NCBI GenBank assembly: GCA_017454075.1
Contig: JAFTDQ010000070.1
Span: forward strand, 1 to 6,048
DNA length: 6,048 nucleotides
Reading direction: 5' to 3'
From: Clostridia bacterium
GTDB lineage: Bacteria; Bacillota_A; Clostridia; Oscillospirales; CAG-272
This document shows positions 1-6,048 of the stretch, piece by piece. Position numbers and translations under genes: made by a program. Positions within the stretch are counted from its first letter, which is position 1. Every line of letters begins with the position of its first letter. The notes below the pieces were generated by a model. That model had not been told where the DNA came from, ran no database searches, and saw only the letters and a list, made by a program, of their open reading frames with translations.

Positions 1-680
1 GTCTGGTTGTAAACGTAAAGCGGCAGGGTCTGGAAATCCGGCGACGAAACGAAATGGCTCGTCACAAAATCGTCGAGCGAAAGGGTGAAGCCGAGCATGA
101 ATCCCGATACGACGCCCGGCATGATGTTCGGGAGCTCCACGCGGAAGAATGCCTTCGCCGGAGTGCACCCGAGGTCGAGCGACGCCTCGGTAAGGTGCCG
201 GTCCATCTGCTTGAATCTCGGAAGGACCGAGAGAATGACGTAAGGAAGGTTGAACGTCGTGTGGGTAATGAGCATAGTCCACCACCCGAATTTAAGGTTC
301 AGGAACGGGAGCGAGCCCGCCGCTACGAAGAGCAGCATCATGGAGACGCCGGTCACGATATCAGGGTTCATCATCGGGATATTCGTCACCGAAGTGACGG
401 CGTTTTTGACGTGCTTGCTTCTCATCCTGTCGATCCCGAGCGCGCCGAGCGTCCCGATAACGGTCGAGAGGACGGCCGAGGATACCGCGAGATAAAGCGA
501 GTTTTTGAGAGCGTTCAGCGCCTCGGAATTTTTAAGAAGCTCCCTGTACCAGTAAAACGAAAATCCCGTAAAGCTGTTGAGTGTGCCGCCCCTGTTGAAC
601 GAGAACAGGACGAGCATGAGGATCGGGATGTAAAGGAGCAGGAAGATCAGGAAAACGTAAATCCTTGAAAGTACTTTCAT
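1..680 (-). CDS. potC: Spermidine/putrescine ABC transporter permease PotC, 3' end cut by window edge
   Basis: This is the second membrane subunit of a polyamine ABC importer; with PotB it forms the channel driven by PotA. Translating the minus strand from the ATG at 678-680 gives 226 residues, open to the window edge; the family is usually about 260-280 residues, so some 40-50 are missing. A hydrophobic N-terminal segment (about residues 7-27) is the first membrane helix, and others follow near 63-83 and 108-122. The permease EAA loop lies at about 165-193, starting EASLDLGCTP and ending LPNIMPGVVSG; it contacts the ATPase subunit. After it comes LSLDDFVTSHFV (200-211) and then TLPLYVY, a stretch typical of PotC. 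The start is fixed by a GGAGG site seven bases upstream and by the four-base ATGA overlap with the potB stop. The EAA loop shares LGCTP with PotB, as expected of paralogous subunits. Related permeases such as YdcV are the main alternative, so the exact polyamine is inferred. Confidence 0.9.
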   Translation of the reverse strand, partial: MKVLSRIYVFLIFLLLYIPILMLVLFSFNRGGTLNSFTGFSFYWYRELLKNSEALNALKNSLYLAVSSAVLSTVIGTLGALGIDRMRSKHVKNAVTSVTNIPMMNPDIVTGVSMMLLFVAAGSLPFLNLKFGWWTMLITHTTFNLPYVILSVLPRFKQMDRHLTEASLDLGCTPAKAFFRVELPNIMPGVVSGFMLGFTLSLDDFVTSHFVSSPDFQTLPLYVYNQ

Positions 681-1501
681 TTTCTTTCCTCCGCTGTGTC
701 TCCGTCTGAAAAACGGTTCATTACCGCGATCGAGAGGATGATGAGTATCATCATGACAAGCGAAATCGCCGCGCCTATGTTATAGGTGCTCGGGTTCTGG
801 AACTGACGCTCTATTGTATCGCCTATAAGGTCAAAAGCGCCGCCGCCGAGTTTCTGCGAGATATAGAACGTCGAGATCGAGGGAACGAACACCATAGTCA
901 CGCCCGAGACGATGCCGGGCAGGGTCAGCGGGAGAGTGACCCTGAAAAGTGTGGAGAACGGCGTGCAGCCGAGATCGTTTGCTGCTTCGAGATAACGGAA
1001 ATCAAGCTTTGTCATGCTTGTGTAGATCGGGAGAACCATATAGGGGAGATAGTCGTACACCATACCGAGTATGACAGCCCCCGAGGTACCGATTATGCGG
1101 ACCGTTCCCATATTGAGCTTCTGAAGCAGGGAATTGAGCAGTCCGCCGTTGTCGAGGATGGCCATCAGCGAATACGTGCGGATAAGAAGACTCACCCACA
1201 TAGGGAGCATAAGGAGCACTATGAGTATCCTCTGCGTCTTCTGCGACATCCTTGAAAGCGCAAAGGCGAGCGGATATGCGATGAGCAGACAGATCACGGT
1301 CGATATCAGCGCGAAGCATACCGAAAGGACGAATATGTGCGCGTAGCTCGACAGCATCGTGATATTGTCGAACGTGAAGCTGCCGTACGTGTCCGTGAAC
1401 GCGAAATACACGACGAACACGAGCGGCGCGACTATGAAGATAAGCGCCCAGACGGCGTGCGGCACGGCGGCAAAGCCTTCGAGAAATGATTTCTTCTTCA
1501 T
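677..1501 (-). CDS. potB: Spermidine/putrescine ABC transporter permease PotB
   Basis: This is a complete 274-residue inner-membrane permease of a polyamine ABC importer, the usual length for PotB. Hydrophobic helices are visible near residues 14-35, 55-82, 92-115, 139-160, 196-214 and 241-261, matching a six-helix fold. The EAA loop, which docks on the ATPase, runs from about 172 to 200: it begins [10 protein letters not shown] and ends [11 protein letters not shown], with the conserved Gly and Leu-Pro. The segment [18 protein letters not shown] (204-221) is of the kind found in PotB after the EAA loop. Its ATG at 1499-1501 overlaps the potA stop by four bases (ATGA), and its own stop overlaps potC in the same way. 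This order and overlap imply one mRNA and coupled translation of the two permeases. Substrate (spermidine or putrescine) is inferred from family and operon; a YdcU-like relative remains possible. Confidence 0.92.
   Translation of the reverse strand: MKKKSFLEGFAAVPHAVWALIFIVAPLVFVVYFAFTDTYGSFTFDNITMLSSYAHIFVLSVCFALISTVICLLIAYPLAFALSRMSQKTQRILIVLLMLPMWVSLLIRTYSLMAILDNGGLLNSLLQKLNMGTVRIIGTSGAVILGMVYDYLPYMVLPIYTSMTKLDFRYLEAANDLGCTPFSTLFRVTLPLTLPGIVSGVTMVFVPSISTFYISQKLGGGAFDLIGDTIERQFQNPSTYNIGAAISLVMMILIILSIAVMNRFSDGDTAEERK
688..692 (-). promoter_or_regulatory. Ribosome binding site of potC
   Basis: The minus strand reads GGAGG followed by AAAGAAA and the potC ATG, a near-ideal Shine-Dalgarno site with seven-base spacing. 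It lies inside the last codons of potB (for Glu-Glu-Arg-Lys), so potC translation is probably coupled to potB termination. Confidence 0.85.
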
Positions 1502-2646
1502 TCCTCTGCCTCTTCCTCGGCTTCCTCAGCCGCCTTTGCGTCGGAAAGCTCGTCGAACTCGTCGCTGTACGACGAATAGTCCCCGAACATGCCCGAGAAC
1601 TCTGATTTCTTCATTATGTGAATTGCGTCGGGCTCAATGTAAAGCCCTATTTCCGAATCGGGAGCGCAGTAGTCGGTCGTCTGAATCATCCACTTGAATC
1701 CCTGGATATCGACGATGATCTCCCAGTGAACGCCCTTGAAGGTGAGCGACGTGACGGTCCCTTTGAGCATTCCCTTGTCGGCCGGGACGATATCGACGTC
1801 CTCAGGTCTTACCACCACGTCGACCTTTTCGTTCGGCTCGAAGCCCTTGTCGAGACATTCGAAGACGTGTCCGGCGAACTTTGCCTTGAAATCGGAAATC
1901 ATTACGCCGTCAAGTATGTTGGACTCGCCGATGAAGTCGGCGACGAACGCGTTTTTCGGCTCGTTGTAAATATCCTCGGGGGTGCCGATCTGCTGGATTT
2001 TGCCGTTTGCCATGACGACTATCGTGTCGGACATGGAAAGCGCCTCTTCCTGATAGTGAGTCACGTATATGAACGTGATCCCCGTTTTTTCGTGAAGCGA
2101 TTTAAGCTCGTTCTGCATATCCATGCGGAGCTTGAGGTCAAGCGCGGCGAGCGGTTCGTCGAGAAGAAGGACGCGCGGCTTGTTGATAAGCGCGCGGGCG
2201 ATGGCGACTCTCTGCTGCTGACCGCCCGAGAGTTTTGTGACGTCGCGCTTTTCAAATCCGCTGAGATTCACGAAGCTGAGCATCTCCTCGACGCGTTCGA
2301 CGATCTCCTTTTCTTTCACTCCTGCGACGCGCAGCCCGAAAGCCACGTTTTCGAAGACGTTAAGGTGAGGGAACAGGGCGTACCTCTGAAAAACCGTGTT
2401 GACGTGGCGCTTGTAAGGGGGAATGTCGTTTATTCTTGCGTCGTCGAAATAAACGTCTCCTGTGTCCGGCGTTTCAAATCCGCCGATGATGCGGAGGGTA
2501 GTGGTCTTTCCGCAGCCCGACGGACCGAGCAGCGTTACGAACTCCTTATCCCTGATGTAAAGATTGATGTCGTCGAGAACCTTTTCGCCGTCAAATGACT
2601 TGCTTATGTGTTCGAGACGAATTATCTTTTTTGAAGACTGATCCAT
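1498..2646 (-). CDS. potA: Spermidine/putrescine ABC transporter ATP-binding protein PotA
   Basis: This is the cytoplasmic ATPase that powers polyamine import through PotB and PotC. From the ATG at 2644-2646 the protein has 382 residues. Visible motifs are Walker [10 protein letters not shown] (41-49), Q-loop Gln87 in [10 protein letters not shown], the ABC signature LSGGQQQR (139-146), Walker B VLLLDEP (159-165) with D-loop AALD, and switch His197. The C-terminal part (about 240-345) has [10 protein letters not shown], characteristic of the TOBE/MOI regulatory domain. Two oddities: the usual THDQEEA reads THYQEEA, and the protein ends in a Glu/Asp-rich tail (about 356-382). An in-frame ATG at 2704-2706 would add 20 residues, MRSGG and onward, that do not resemble the family. 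I prefer the inner start because family homology begins just after it, because AAAGGAA lies about 12 bases upstream, and because the candidate transcription start leaves only some 10 bases before the outer ATG. The SD spacing is longer than ideal. Confidence 0.92.
   Translation of the reverse strand: MDQSSKKIIRLEHISKSFDGEKVLDDINLYIRDKEFVTLLGPSGCGKTTTLRIIGGFETPDTGDVYFDDARINDIPPYKRHVNTVFQRYALFPHLNVFENVAFGLRVAGVKEKEIVERVEEMLSFVNLSGFEKRDVTKLSGGQQQRVAIARALINKPRVLLLDEPLAALDLKLRMDMQNELKSLHEKTGITFIYVTHYQEEALSMSDTIVVMANGKIQQIGTPEDIYNEPKNAFVADFIGESNILDGVMISDFKAKFAGHVFECLDKGFEPNEKVDVVVRPEDVDIVPADKGMLKGTVTSLTFKGVHWEIIVDIQGFKWMIQTTDYCAPDSEIGLYIEPDAIHIMKKSEFSGMFGDYSSYSDEFDELSDAKAAEEAEEEAEE
1509..1517 (-). 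promoter_or_regulatory. Ribosome binding site of potB inside the potA acidic tail
   Basis: The minus strand reads AGGAAGAGG, ending seven bases before the potB ATG, with a further AGAGGA directly next to the ATG. The same bases encode the run of Glu residues that ends PotA. The nearer AGAGGA is too close to act well, so the distal purine block is the likelier site. Confidence 0.65.
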
Positions 2647-2658
2647 TATTGTGACCGT

Positions 2659-2663
2659 TCCTT
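2659..2663 (-). promoter_or_regulatory. Ribosome binding site of potA
   Basis: The minus strand has AAGGA within GGGAAAGGAACGG, 12 bases before the ATG at 2644-2646. The match is good but the spacing is long. No comparable site precedes the alternative ATG at 2704-2706, so this supports the inner start. Confidence 0.55.
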
Positions 2664-2677
2664 TCCCTGCACCGGAC

Positions 2678-2696
2678 GCGGACGGAGACCGTCCGC
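2678..2696 (-). other. Hairpin in the potA 5' leader
   Basis: The minus strand reads GCGGACGG, loop TCT, CCGTCCGC: a perfect 8-bp, GC-rich stem with a three-base loop. A small lower stem (CCG with CGG) could form across a three-base bulge. It lies between the predicted transcription start and the potA ribosome binding site, which it does not cover. No T-run follows, so it is not an intrinsic terminator. Whether it protects the mRNA or controls translation cannot be told from sequence. Confidence 0.5.
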
Positions 2697-2722
2697 CGGA
2701 CCGCATTAATAAAACGTCTCAT

Positions 2723-2751
2723 ATTCTATCAAACGTCGGGGGAAAATGCAA
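2723..2751 (-). promoter_or_regulatory. Candidate sigma-70 promoter of the potABC operon
   Basis: On the minus strand a -35 box TTGCAT (2746-2751) is followed by 17 bases and the -10 box TAGAAT (2723-2728). A TG one base upstream of the -10 makes it an extended -10 element (TGATAGAAT). Transcription would start near 2715-2718, about 70 bases before the preferred potA ATG. The site lies just downstream of the terminator of the preceding gene, where a promoter for a new unit is expected. It is a motif match only. Confidence 0.6.
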
Positions 2752-2783
2752 TAGGGCTGATCAAAAAAAATGAAAAAATCAAG

Positions 2784-2824
2784 AAAAAAACGGGTTTTTT
2801 CCGACCTTGGTCGGGAAAAACCCG
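2784..2824 (-). terminator. Intrinsic terminator of the ATPase-phosphorylase unit
   Basis: The two arms, at 2809-2824 and 2791-2806, are 16 bases each and pair at 15 positions, with one C-A mismatch and a two-base AA loop. On the minus strand the first arm is CGGGTTTTTCCCGACC. Seven Ts (2784-2790) follow immediately on the minus strand. It begins about 68 bases after the phosphorylase stop. On the plus strand no T-run follows the stem, so it should terminate only minus-strand transcripts, and it separates this unit from the pot promoter. Confidence 0.88.
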
Positions 2825-2891
2825 GGATAATTTCCGTAAATCTTGAGATATCTCTTTTTTTCTCGTTTTTTCTGCGGCGACGACAAAACGT

Positions 2892-4196
2892 TCAGTCGAC
2901 CTTACCGAGGATCATCGGCGGGACGGAAGGCGCTTCGTCAGAATAGAAGGTCGAACGGGAAAGCTCGCCGACGGCCGCCGGAATGCGGCTTTTATCGTCC
3001 GTCATGAGGACGGCCACGGGTTCGCCGCGGCTGACCCTGTCGCCGCGCTTTCTGATCAGGGAAATGCCGGCCAGCGGATCTATCGCGTCGGTCAGCTTCT
3101 CGCGTCCGGCGCCGAGCAGGAGGGACGCTTTTCCGTATCCTTCGGCGTTCACGCCGGAAATGTATCCGTCCCGCTCCGCCGTGAATTCGGCGGTGAACCG
3201 CGCCCGTCCGAGCCGGGAAGGATCCTCAATATACCCGGGGTCTCCGCCCTGCGCCTCAACCATGTCGATCAGCTTTTCAAAAGCTTTTCCGCCGTAAAGG
3301 ACGCTGTCGACCATAGAGAGGCATTTTTCGTCGCTTCCGCATCCGGCGAGAGACAGTATTCCCGACGAAAGCATCCGGCAGAGATACGTGAGGTCGTCCG
3401 GTCCTTTTCCTTTCAGGACCCCGACGGCCTCTCTGACCTCGTTTGCGTTTCCTATCTCGTTTCCGAGAGGGGAATCCATATCAGTGATGAGAGCGGCGGT
3501 TTTTTTGCCTGCCGCTTTGCCGATGTTCACCATAACGCGGGCGAGCGCCGTCGCGTTGTCGACAGATTTGAGAAAAGATCCGCTCCCGGTCTTTACGTCA
3601 AGGAGAATGACGTCGTCTCCCGCGGCGAGCTTTTTGCCCATTATCGACGAAGCGATGAGGGGAAGGGATTCGACCGTGGAGGTCACGTCACGCAGGGCGT
3701 AGAGCTTTTTGTCGGCCGGCGCGATCTCGCTGCTCTGTCCGACAATGGCGATCCCGGTTCTGTTGACTATCTCCGAGAACTCTTCGCCCGAGAGCGCGGT
3801 ACGGTACCCCGGTATGGCTTCGAGCTTGTCCACGGTGCCTCCCGTGTGTCCGAGTCCTCTGCCGCTTATCTTTGCGACGGTCATCCCGCAGGCGGCGACG
3901 ATCGGACCGACGATCAGACTGGTTTTGTCTCCCACCCCGCCGGTCGAGTGCTTGTCGACGCGAATTCCCTTTATTCCGCTGAAGTCGGGTTTTGTGCCGG
4001 AATCGCGGATCGCCTCGGTGAGACAGACTGTCTCGCGATCGGTCATTCCGCGCAGGAAAACGGCCATAAGCAGGGCGGACGCCTGATAATCCGGTATATC
4101 TCCTGACGTGTATCCGCTGATAAAGTATTTTATCTCGTCGGGGGAGAGCTCAAGGCCGTCCCTCTTCTTTCTTATGATATCGGGGACTCGCATCAT
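2892..4196 (-). CDS. pdp: Pyrimidine-nucleoside phosphorylase (thymidine/uridine phosphorylase)
   Basis: This cytoplasmic salvage enzyme splits pyrimidine nucleosides with phosphate, giving the free base (uracil or thymine) and ribose- or deoxyribose-1-phosphate. From the ATG at 4194-4196 it has 434 residues, the usual family length. Visible features, in order, are the helical N-terminal domain (MRVPDIIRKKRDG, IPDYQASALLMA), the phosphate-binding DKHSTGGVGD (81-90), the family signature SGRGLGHTGGTVDKLE (111-126), ADKKLYALRDVTSTVESLP (161-179), and the C-terminal domain with LLLGAGR (359-365) and GDRVSRGEP (385-393). His83, Arg169, Ser184 and Lys188 fall at the spacing of the E. coli DeoA active-site residues His85, Arg171, Ser186 and Lys190. 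The open frame continues upstream, but only into a frame overlapping the ATPase gene, and an AAGGAG site supports this start; the next ATG at 4191-4193 is possible. Overall wording resembles the broad-specificity Pdp of Firmicutes more than DeoA, but sequence alone cannot settle uridine use. Confidence 0.93.
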   Translation of the reverse strand: MMRVPDIIRKKRDGLELSPDEIKYFISGYTSGDIPDYQASALLMAVFLRGMTDRETVCLTEAIRDSGTKPDFSGIKGIRVDKHSTGGVGDKTSLIVGPIVAACGMTVAKISGRGLGHTGGTVDKLEAIPGYRTALSGEEFSEIVNRTGIAIVGQSSEIAPADKKLYALRDVTSTVESLPLIASSIMGKKLAAGDDVILLDVKTGSGSFLKSVDNATALARVMVNIGKAAGKKTAALITDMDSPLGNEIGNANEVREAVGVLKGKGPDDLTYLCRMLSSGILSLAGCGSDEKCLSMVDSVLYGGKAFEKLIDMVEAQGGDPGYIEDPSRLGRARFTAEFTAERDGYISGVNAEGYGKASLLLGAGREKLTDAIDPLAGISLIRKRGDRVSRGEPVAVLMTDDKSRIPAAVGELSRSTFYSDEAPSVPPMILGKVD

Positions 4197-4201
4197 ATGT
4201 C

Positions 4202-6048
4202 TTATTCTCCTTCTGTCGGATTCGCCTGCTCGAGGTCCTTTTTCACGTAATCCCTGAGGCTGTCGCGCCATTTGCCGAGATTATCGAATATCCGCCTGCA
4301 CAGATACGAAAGCGGTATGCTTATCACGGTAAGCGTCAAGAGTATGAGCGTTCCGCCGCCCGTGAGCGGGACGAGCGCGAAAAGGTCGGGAATCACGAGC
4401 ACCGCGACGACGACGAATACGCCCATCGCAACAAACAGGATCCGGTGTATGAGCGTCATCGGGCGGCAGGTCTGGAACAGCATCAGGTATGATATCACCG
4501 TGTAGATGAAGAACGCAATCGTCGCCGAAAGCTGCGGGCTTATCGAACTGCTGAAGGCGCTCGCGAAGAGCATTTCCCAGCAGACCATTATAATGGCGGT
4601 GACGGCGAACGGGAATGCCCGAAGAAGGACGTTTTTCATGAATTTGCCCTTTACGAGGTTGGTGTTCGGCTCCAGCGCGAGTATGAACGACGGGATACCT
4701 ATCATGGTCGCCGAAACGAGCGAGAGCTGAGACGGCTTGAACGGGTAGAGCGACATCGATATGAGGGCTATTATCGTCATAAAGAACGAGAATATGTTTT
4801 TGACGATGAAAAGCGACGCCGAGCGCTCTATGTTGTTTATGACTCGCCGTCCTTCGGCGACAACGTGAGGCATCGAGGCAAAATTGGAGTCGAGCAGGAC
4901 AAGGTCGGAAACGCTCGACGCGGCGTCGCTGCCGGACGCCATCGCGATGGAACAGTCGGCGTCCTTGAGGGCGAGAACGTCGTTTACTCCGTCTCCGGTC
5001 ATCGCCACGGTGTGCCCGGCTTTTTTGAGCGCCTTGACGAAATCGCGCTTCTGATCCGGAGTGACGCGGCCGAATACCGTATACTTCTCGACGGCCTCCT
5101 CTATCTTTTCCTTTGTCGTAAGGGAGGACGCGTCGATGAATCTGTCGGAGTCGGGAATGCCCGCCTCCTCGGCCGCACGGGCGACGGTTATCGGGTTATC
5201 TCCCGAGATGACTTTGATCCTGACGCCCTGGTCCGCGAAATATCCGAAGGTCTCGCGAGCCTCGGGGCGGATGGGATTCTTGAATGTGACGAGCGCGAGC
5301 GGGATCATGTTGCCGTTTGCCAGGTCCCCTTCCGAGAAGACGTTTCCGGCGTCGTTCTGCCACACGTACTCGGCGAACAGAAGAACACGTTCTCCCATGC
5401 CGGAGCGCTCCTCGACTCTTTTCCTGAGCGAGCCGTAATCCGATCTCATGAGGAATTCGGGCGCGCCGAGCATGTGCGCGCTTTTTTCTCCGAGACTCAC
5501 GGCGCTGTATTTCGTTGCGGATGAGAAGGGTTTTATCTTATCCGCCCGCCTGTACGGGCGCTTGTCGTTGTAGTATTCCTTGAGAGCCGCCATCGTGATG
5601 TTGTCGGCGCTCATGTTCATGGCGAAATCGCGCAGAGACTCGTTTACGGTTTCGCCGTCGTCCGGATCGAGCGGGATTACCTCGCAGAGATGCATGTCCG
5701 GCTCGGTCACGGTGCCCGTCTTGTCAACGCAGATAACGTCGACGCGCGCGAGCGTTTCTATGCATTTCATGTCGTGAACGAGCGTTTTGCGGTTCGCGAG
5801 CCGTATGGTCGAGACGGCGAGGGCGACCGACGTGAGAAGATACAGTCCCTCGGGGATCATGCCTATTACCGAGCCGGCCGTGTTCTCGATGCTGTCGTGG
5901 ACGGAAATGCCGAGTCTTACGTGCTGATTGAGGAAGGTAGCCGCGGCGAGCGGGATAATAATGATTCCGATGATTTTGATGAGTGTCGTTAAGGATTTCA
6001 TCATCCCCGGCTGCTGCTTCTTTTTGATCTTCTTGGCGCTCACGGAGA
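4202..6048 (-). CDS. Cation-transporting P-type ATPase (HAD type), 5' end outside the window
   Basis: This is an inner-membrane ion pump using a phospho-aspartate cycle; the ion is not identified. Numbering from the GTG at 6041-6043, 613 residues are visible. Features in order: helix M3 (about 21-40), helix M4 with IPEGL (63-67), the phosphorylation motif DKTGT (Asp107), nucleotide-domain KPFSS (171-175) and LGAPE (192-196), VISGDNP (278-284), the hinge TGDGVND (349-355), then about six C-terminal helices (near 408-432, 436-460, 473-497, 504-525, 531-555, 560-582). M1, M2 and the actuator domain with its TGES loop are absent because the window ends: the frame is open to the edge, and AKKIKKKQQPGMMKSL looks like the usual link into M3, so the GTG is probably not the real start. 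It resembles uncharacterised bacterial P2-like pumps (YfgQ/ExP7 type). M6 reads MIGIPSFILALEPN and lacks the Asp of the P2A N-x-x-T-D motif, so calcium transport should not be assumed. It is first in a unit with the phosphorylase. Confidence 0.92.
   Translation of the reverse strand, partial: SVSAKKIKKKQQPGMMKSLTTLIKIIGIIIIPLAAATFLNQHVRLGISVHDSIENTAGSVIGMIPEGLYLLTSVALAVSTIRLANRKTLVHDMKCIETLARVDVICVDKTGTVTEPDMHLCEVIPLDPDDGETVNESLRDFAMNMSADNITMAALKEYYNDKRPYRRADKIKPFSSATKYSAVSLGEKSAHMLGAPEFLMRSDYGSLRKRVEERSGMGERVLLFAEYVWQNDAGNVFSEGDLANGNMIPLALVTFKNPIRPEARETFGYFADQGVRIKVISGDNPITVARAAEEAGIPDSDRFIDASSLTTKEKIEEAVEKYTVFGRVTPDQKRDFVKALKKAGHTVAMTGDGVNDVLALKDADCSIAMASGSDAASSVSDLVLLDSNFASMPHVVAEGRRVINNIERSASLFIVKNIFSFFMTIIALISMSLYPFKPSQLSLVSATMIGIPSFILALEPNTNLVKGKFMKNVLLRAFPFAVTAIIMVCWEMLFASAFSSSISPQLSATIAFFIYTVISYLMLFQTCRPMTLIHRILFVAMGVFVVVAVLVIPDLFALVPLTGGGTLILLTLTVISIPLSYLCRRIFDNLGKWRDSLRDYVKKDLEQANPTEGE
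4207..4212 (-). promoter_or_regulatory. Ribosome binding site of the nucleoside phosphorylase gene
   Basis: AAGGAG on the minus strand lies 10 bases before the ATG at 4194-4196 and inside the last codons of the ATPase gene (for Thr-Glu-Gly-Glu). Only five bases separate the ATPase stop from the ATG. This decides the start and suggests coupled translation. Confidence 0.8.

Noticed and set aside
54..668. Long plus-strand open frame of 204 codons opposite potC
   Set aside because: It is extremely rich in Arg, Glu, Asp and His with no hydrophobic core, the usual look of an antisense frame of a GC-rich membrane protein gene. The minus strand gives a clear PotC with its EAA loop.
1618..2598. Plus-strand open frame of 326 codons opposite potA
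   Set aside because: It mirrors the PotA codons; all ABC motifs are on the minus strand, and the plus frame has no recognisable family and no convincing ribosome binding site.
2845..2854. Ten-base palindrome GAGATATCTC between the phosphorylase stop and the terminator
   Set aside because: It is a perfect but short palindrome with no second copy nearby and no known operator match; a chance occurrence in AT-rich DNA is likely. It is followed by Ts on the plus strand but has no loop, so it is not a convincing plus-strand terminator.
2647..2891. Small RNA gene, riboswitch or small peptide gene in the only intergenic gap
   Set aside because: The 245 bases are accounted for by the terminator, AT-rich tracts, promoter and leader hairpin. 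I see no conserved riboswitch core, tRNA shape or small open frame with a ribosome binding site.
4865..5524. Plus-strand open frame of 219 codons opposite the P-type ATPase
   Set aside because: It lies exactly over the intact hinge and nucleotide-binding coding region and has antisense-type composition; there is no promoter or ribosome binding site.
6041..6043. GTG as the true start of the P-type ATPase
   Set aside because: The frame stays open to the window edge, and the protein would lack the actuator domain and helices M1-M2 that every working P-type ATPase needs. Truncation by the window explains this better than a degraded gene.
1..6048. A novel defence, mobile or biosynthetic system
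   Set aside because: All five genes belong to well-known housekeeping transport and salvage families, and there are no repeats, transposase remnants, toxin-like small genes or abrupt composition changes in the coding DNA.

Overview
The window is a tightly packed stretch in which all five genes lie on the minus strand. I see no RNA gene, mobile element, CRISPR array or prophage sequence. Coding DNA is GC-rich and the single real intergenic gap is AT-rich. Strong AGGAG-type ribosome binding sites, a Pdp-type nucleoside phosphorylase, and potA-potB-potC joined by ATGA overlaps suggest a low-abundance or uncultured member of the Firmicutes, probably class Clostridia. That placement is an inference from protein style, not proven by a marker gene.

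Read in the direction of transcription (high to low coordinates), the first unit begins beyond the right edge. It holds the C-terminal two thirds or so of a P-type cation-transporting ATPase (4202-6048, start outside the window). Five bases later comes a complete pyrimidine-nucleoside phosphorylase (2892-4196), whose ribosome binding site lies inside the end of the ATPase gene. The unit ends at a clear intrinsic terminator (2784-2824).

The second unit is a polyamine (spermidine/putrescine-type) ABC importer. A candidate sigma-70 promoter (TTGCAT, 17 bases, TAGAAT with an extended -10) at 2723-2751 fires about 70 bases upstream of potA. The leader carries a perfect 8-bp hairpin. potA (1498-2646, ATPase), potB (677-1501, permease) and potC (1-680, permease, cut by the left edge) follow, each overlapping the next by four bases. 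The substrate-binding protein gene potD would be expected just beyond position 1.

The two units look functionally independent: one for pyrimidine nucleoside salvage with ion transport, one for polyamine uptake. Nothing here supports a previously undescribed system. The points worth a second look are modest: an ATPase without the usual M6 cation-ligand residues, its tight coupling to a nucleoside phosphorylase, a Tyr beside the PotA switch histidine, a PotA acidic tail whose codons double as the potB ribosome binding site, and the potA leader hairpin and phased A-tracts.
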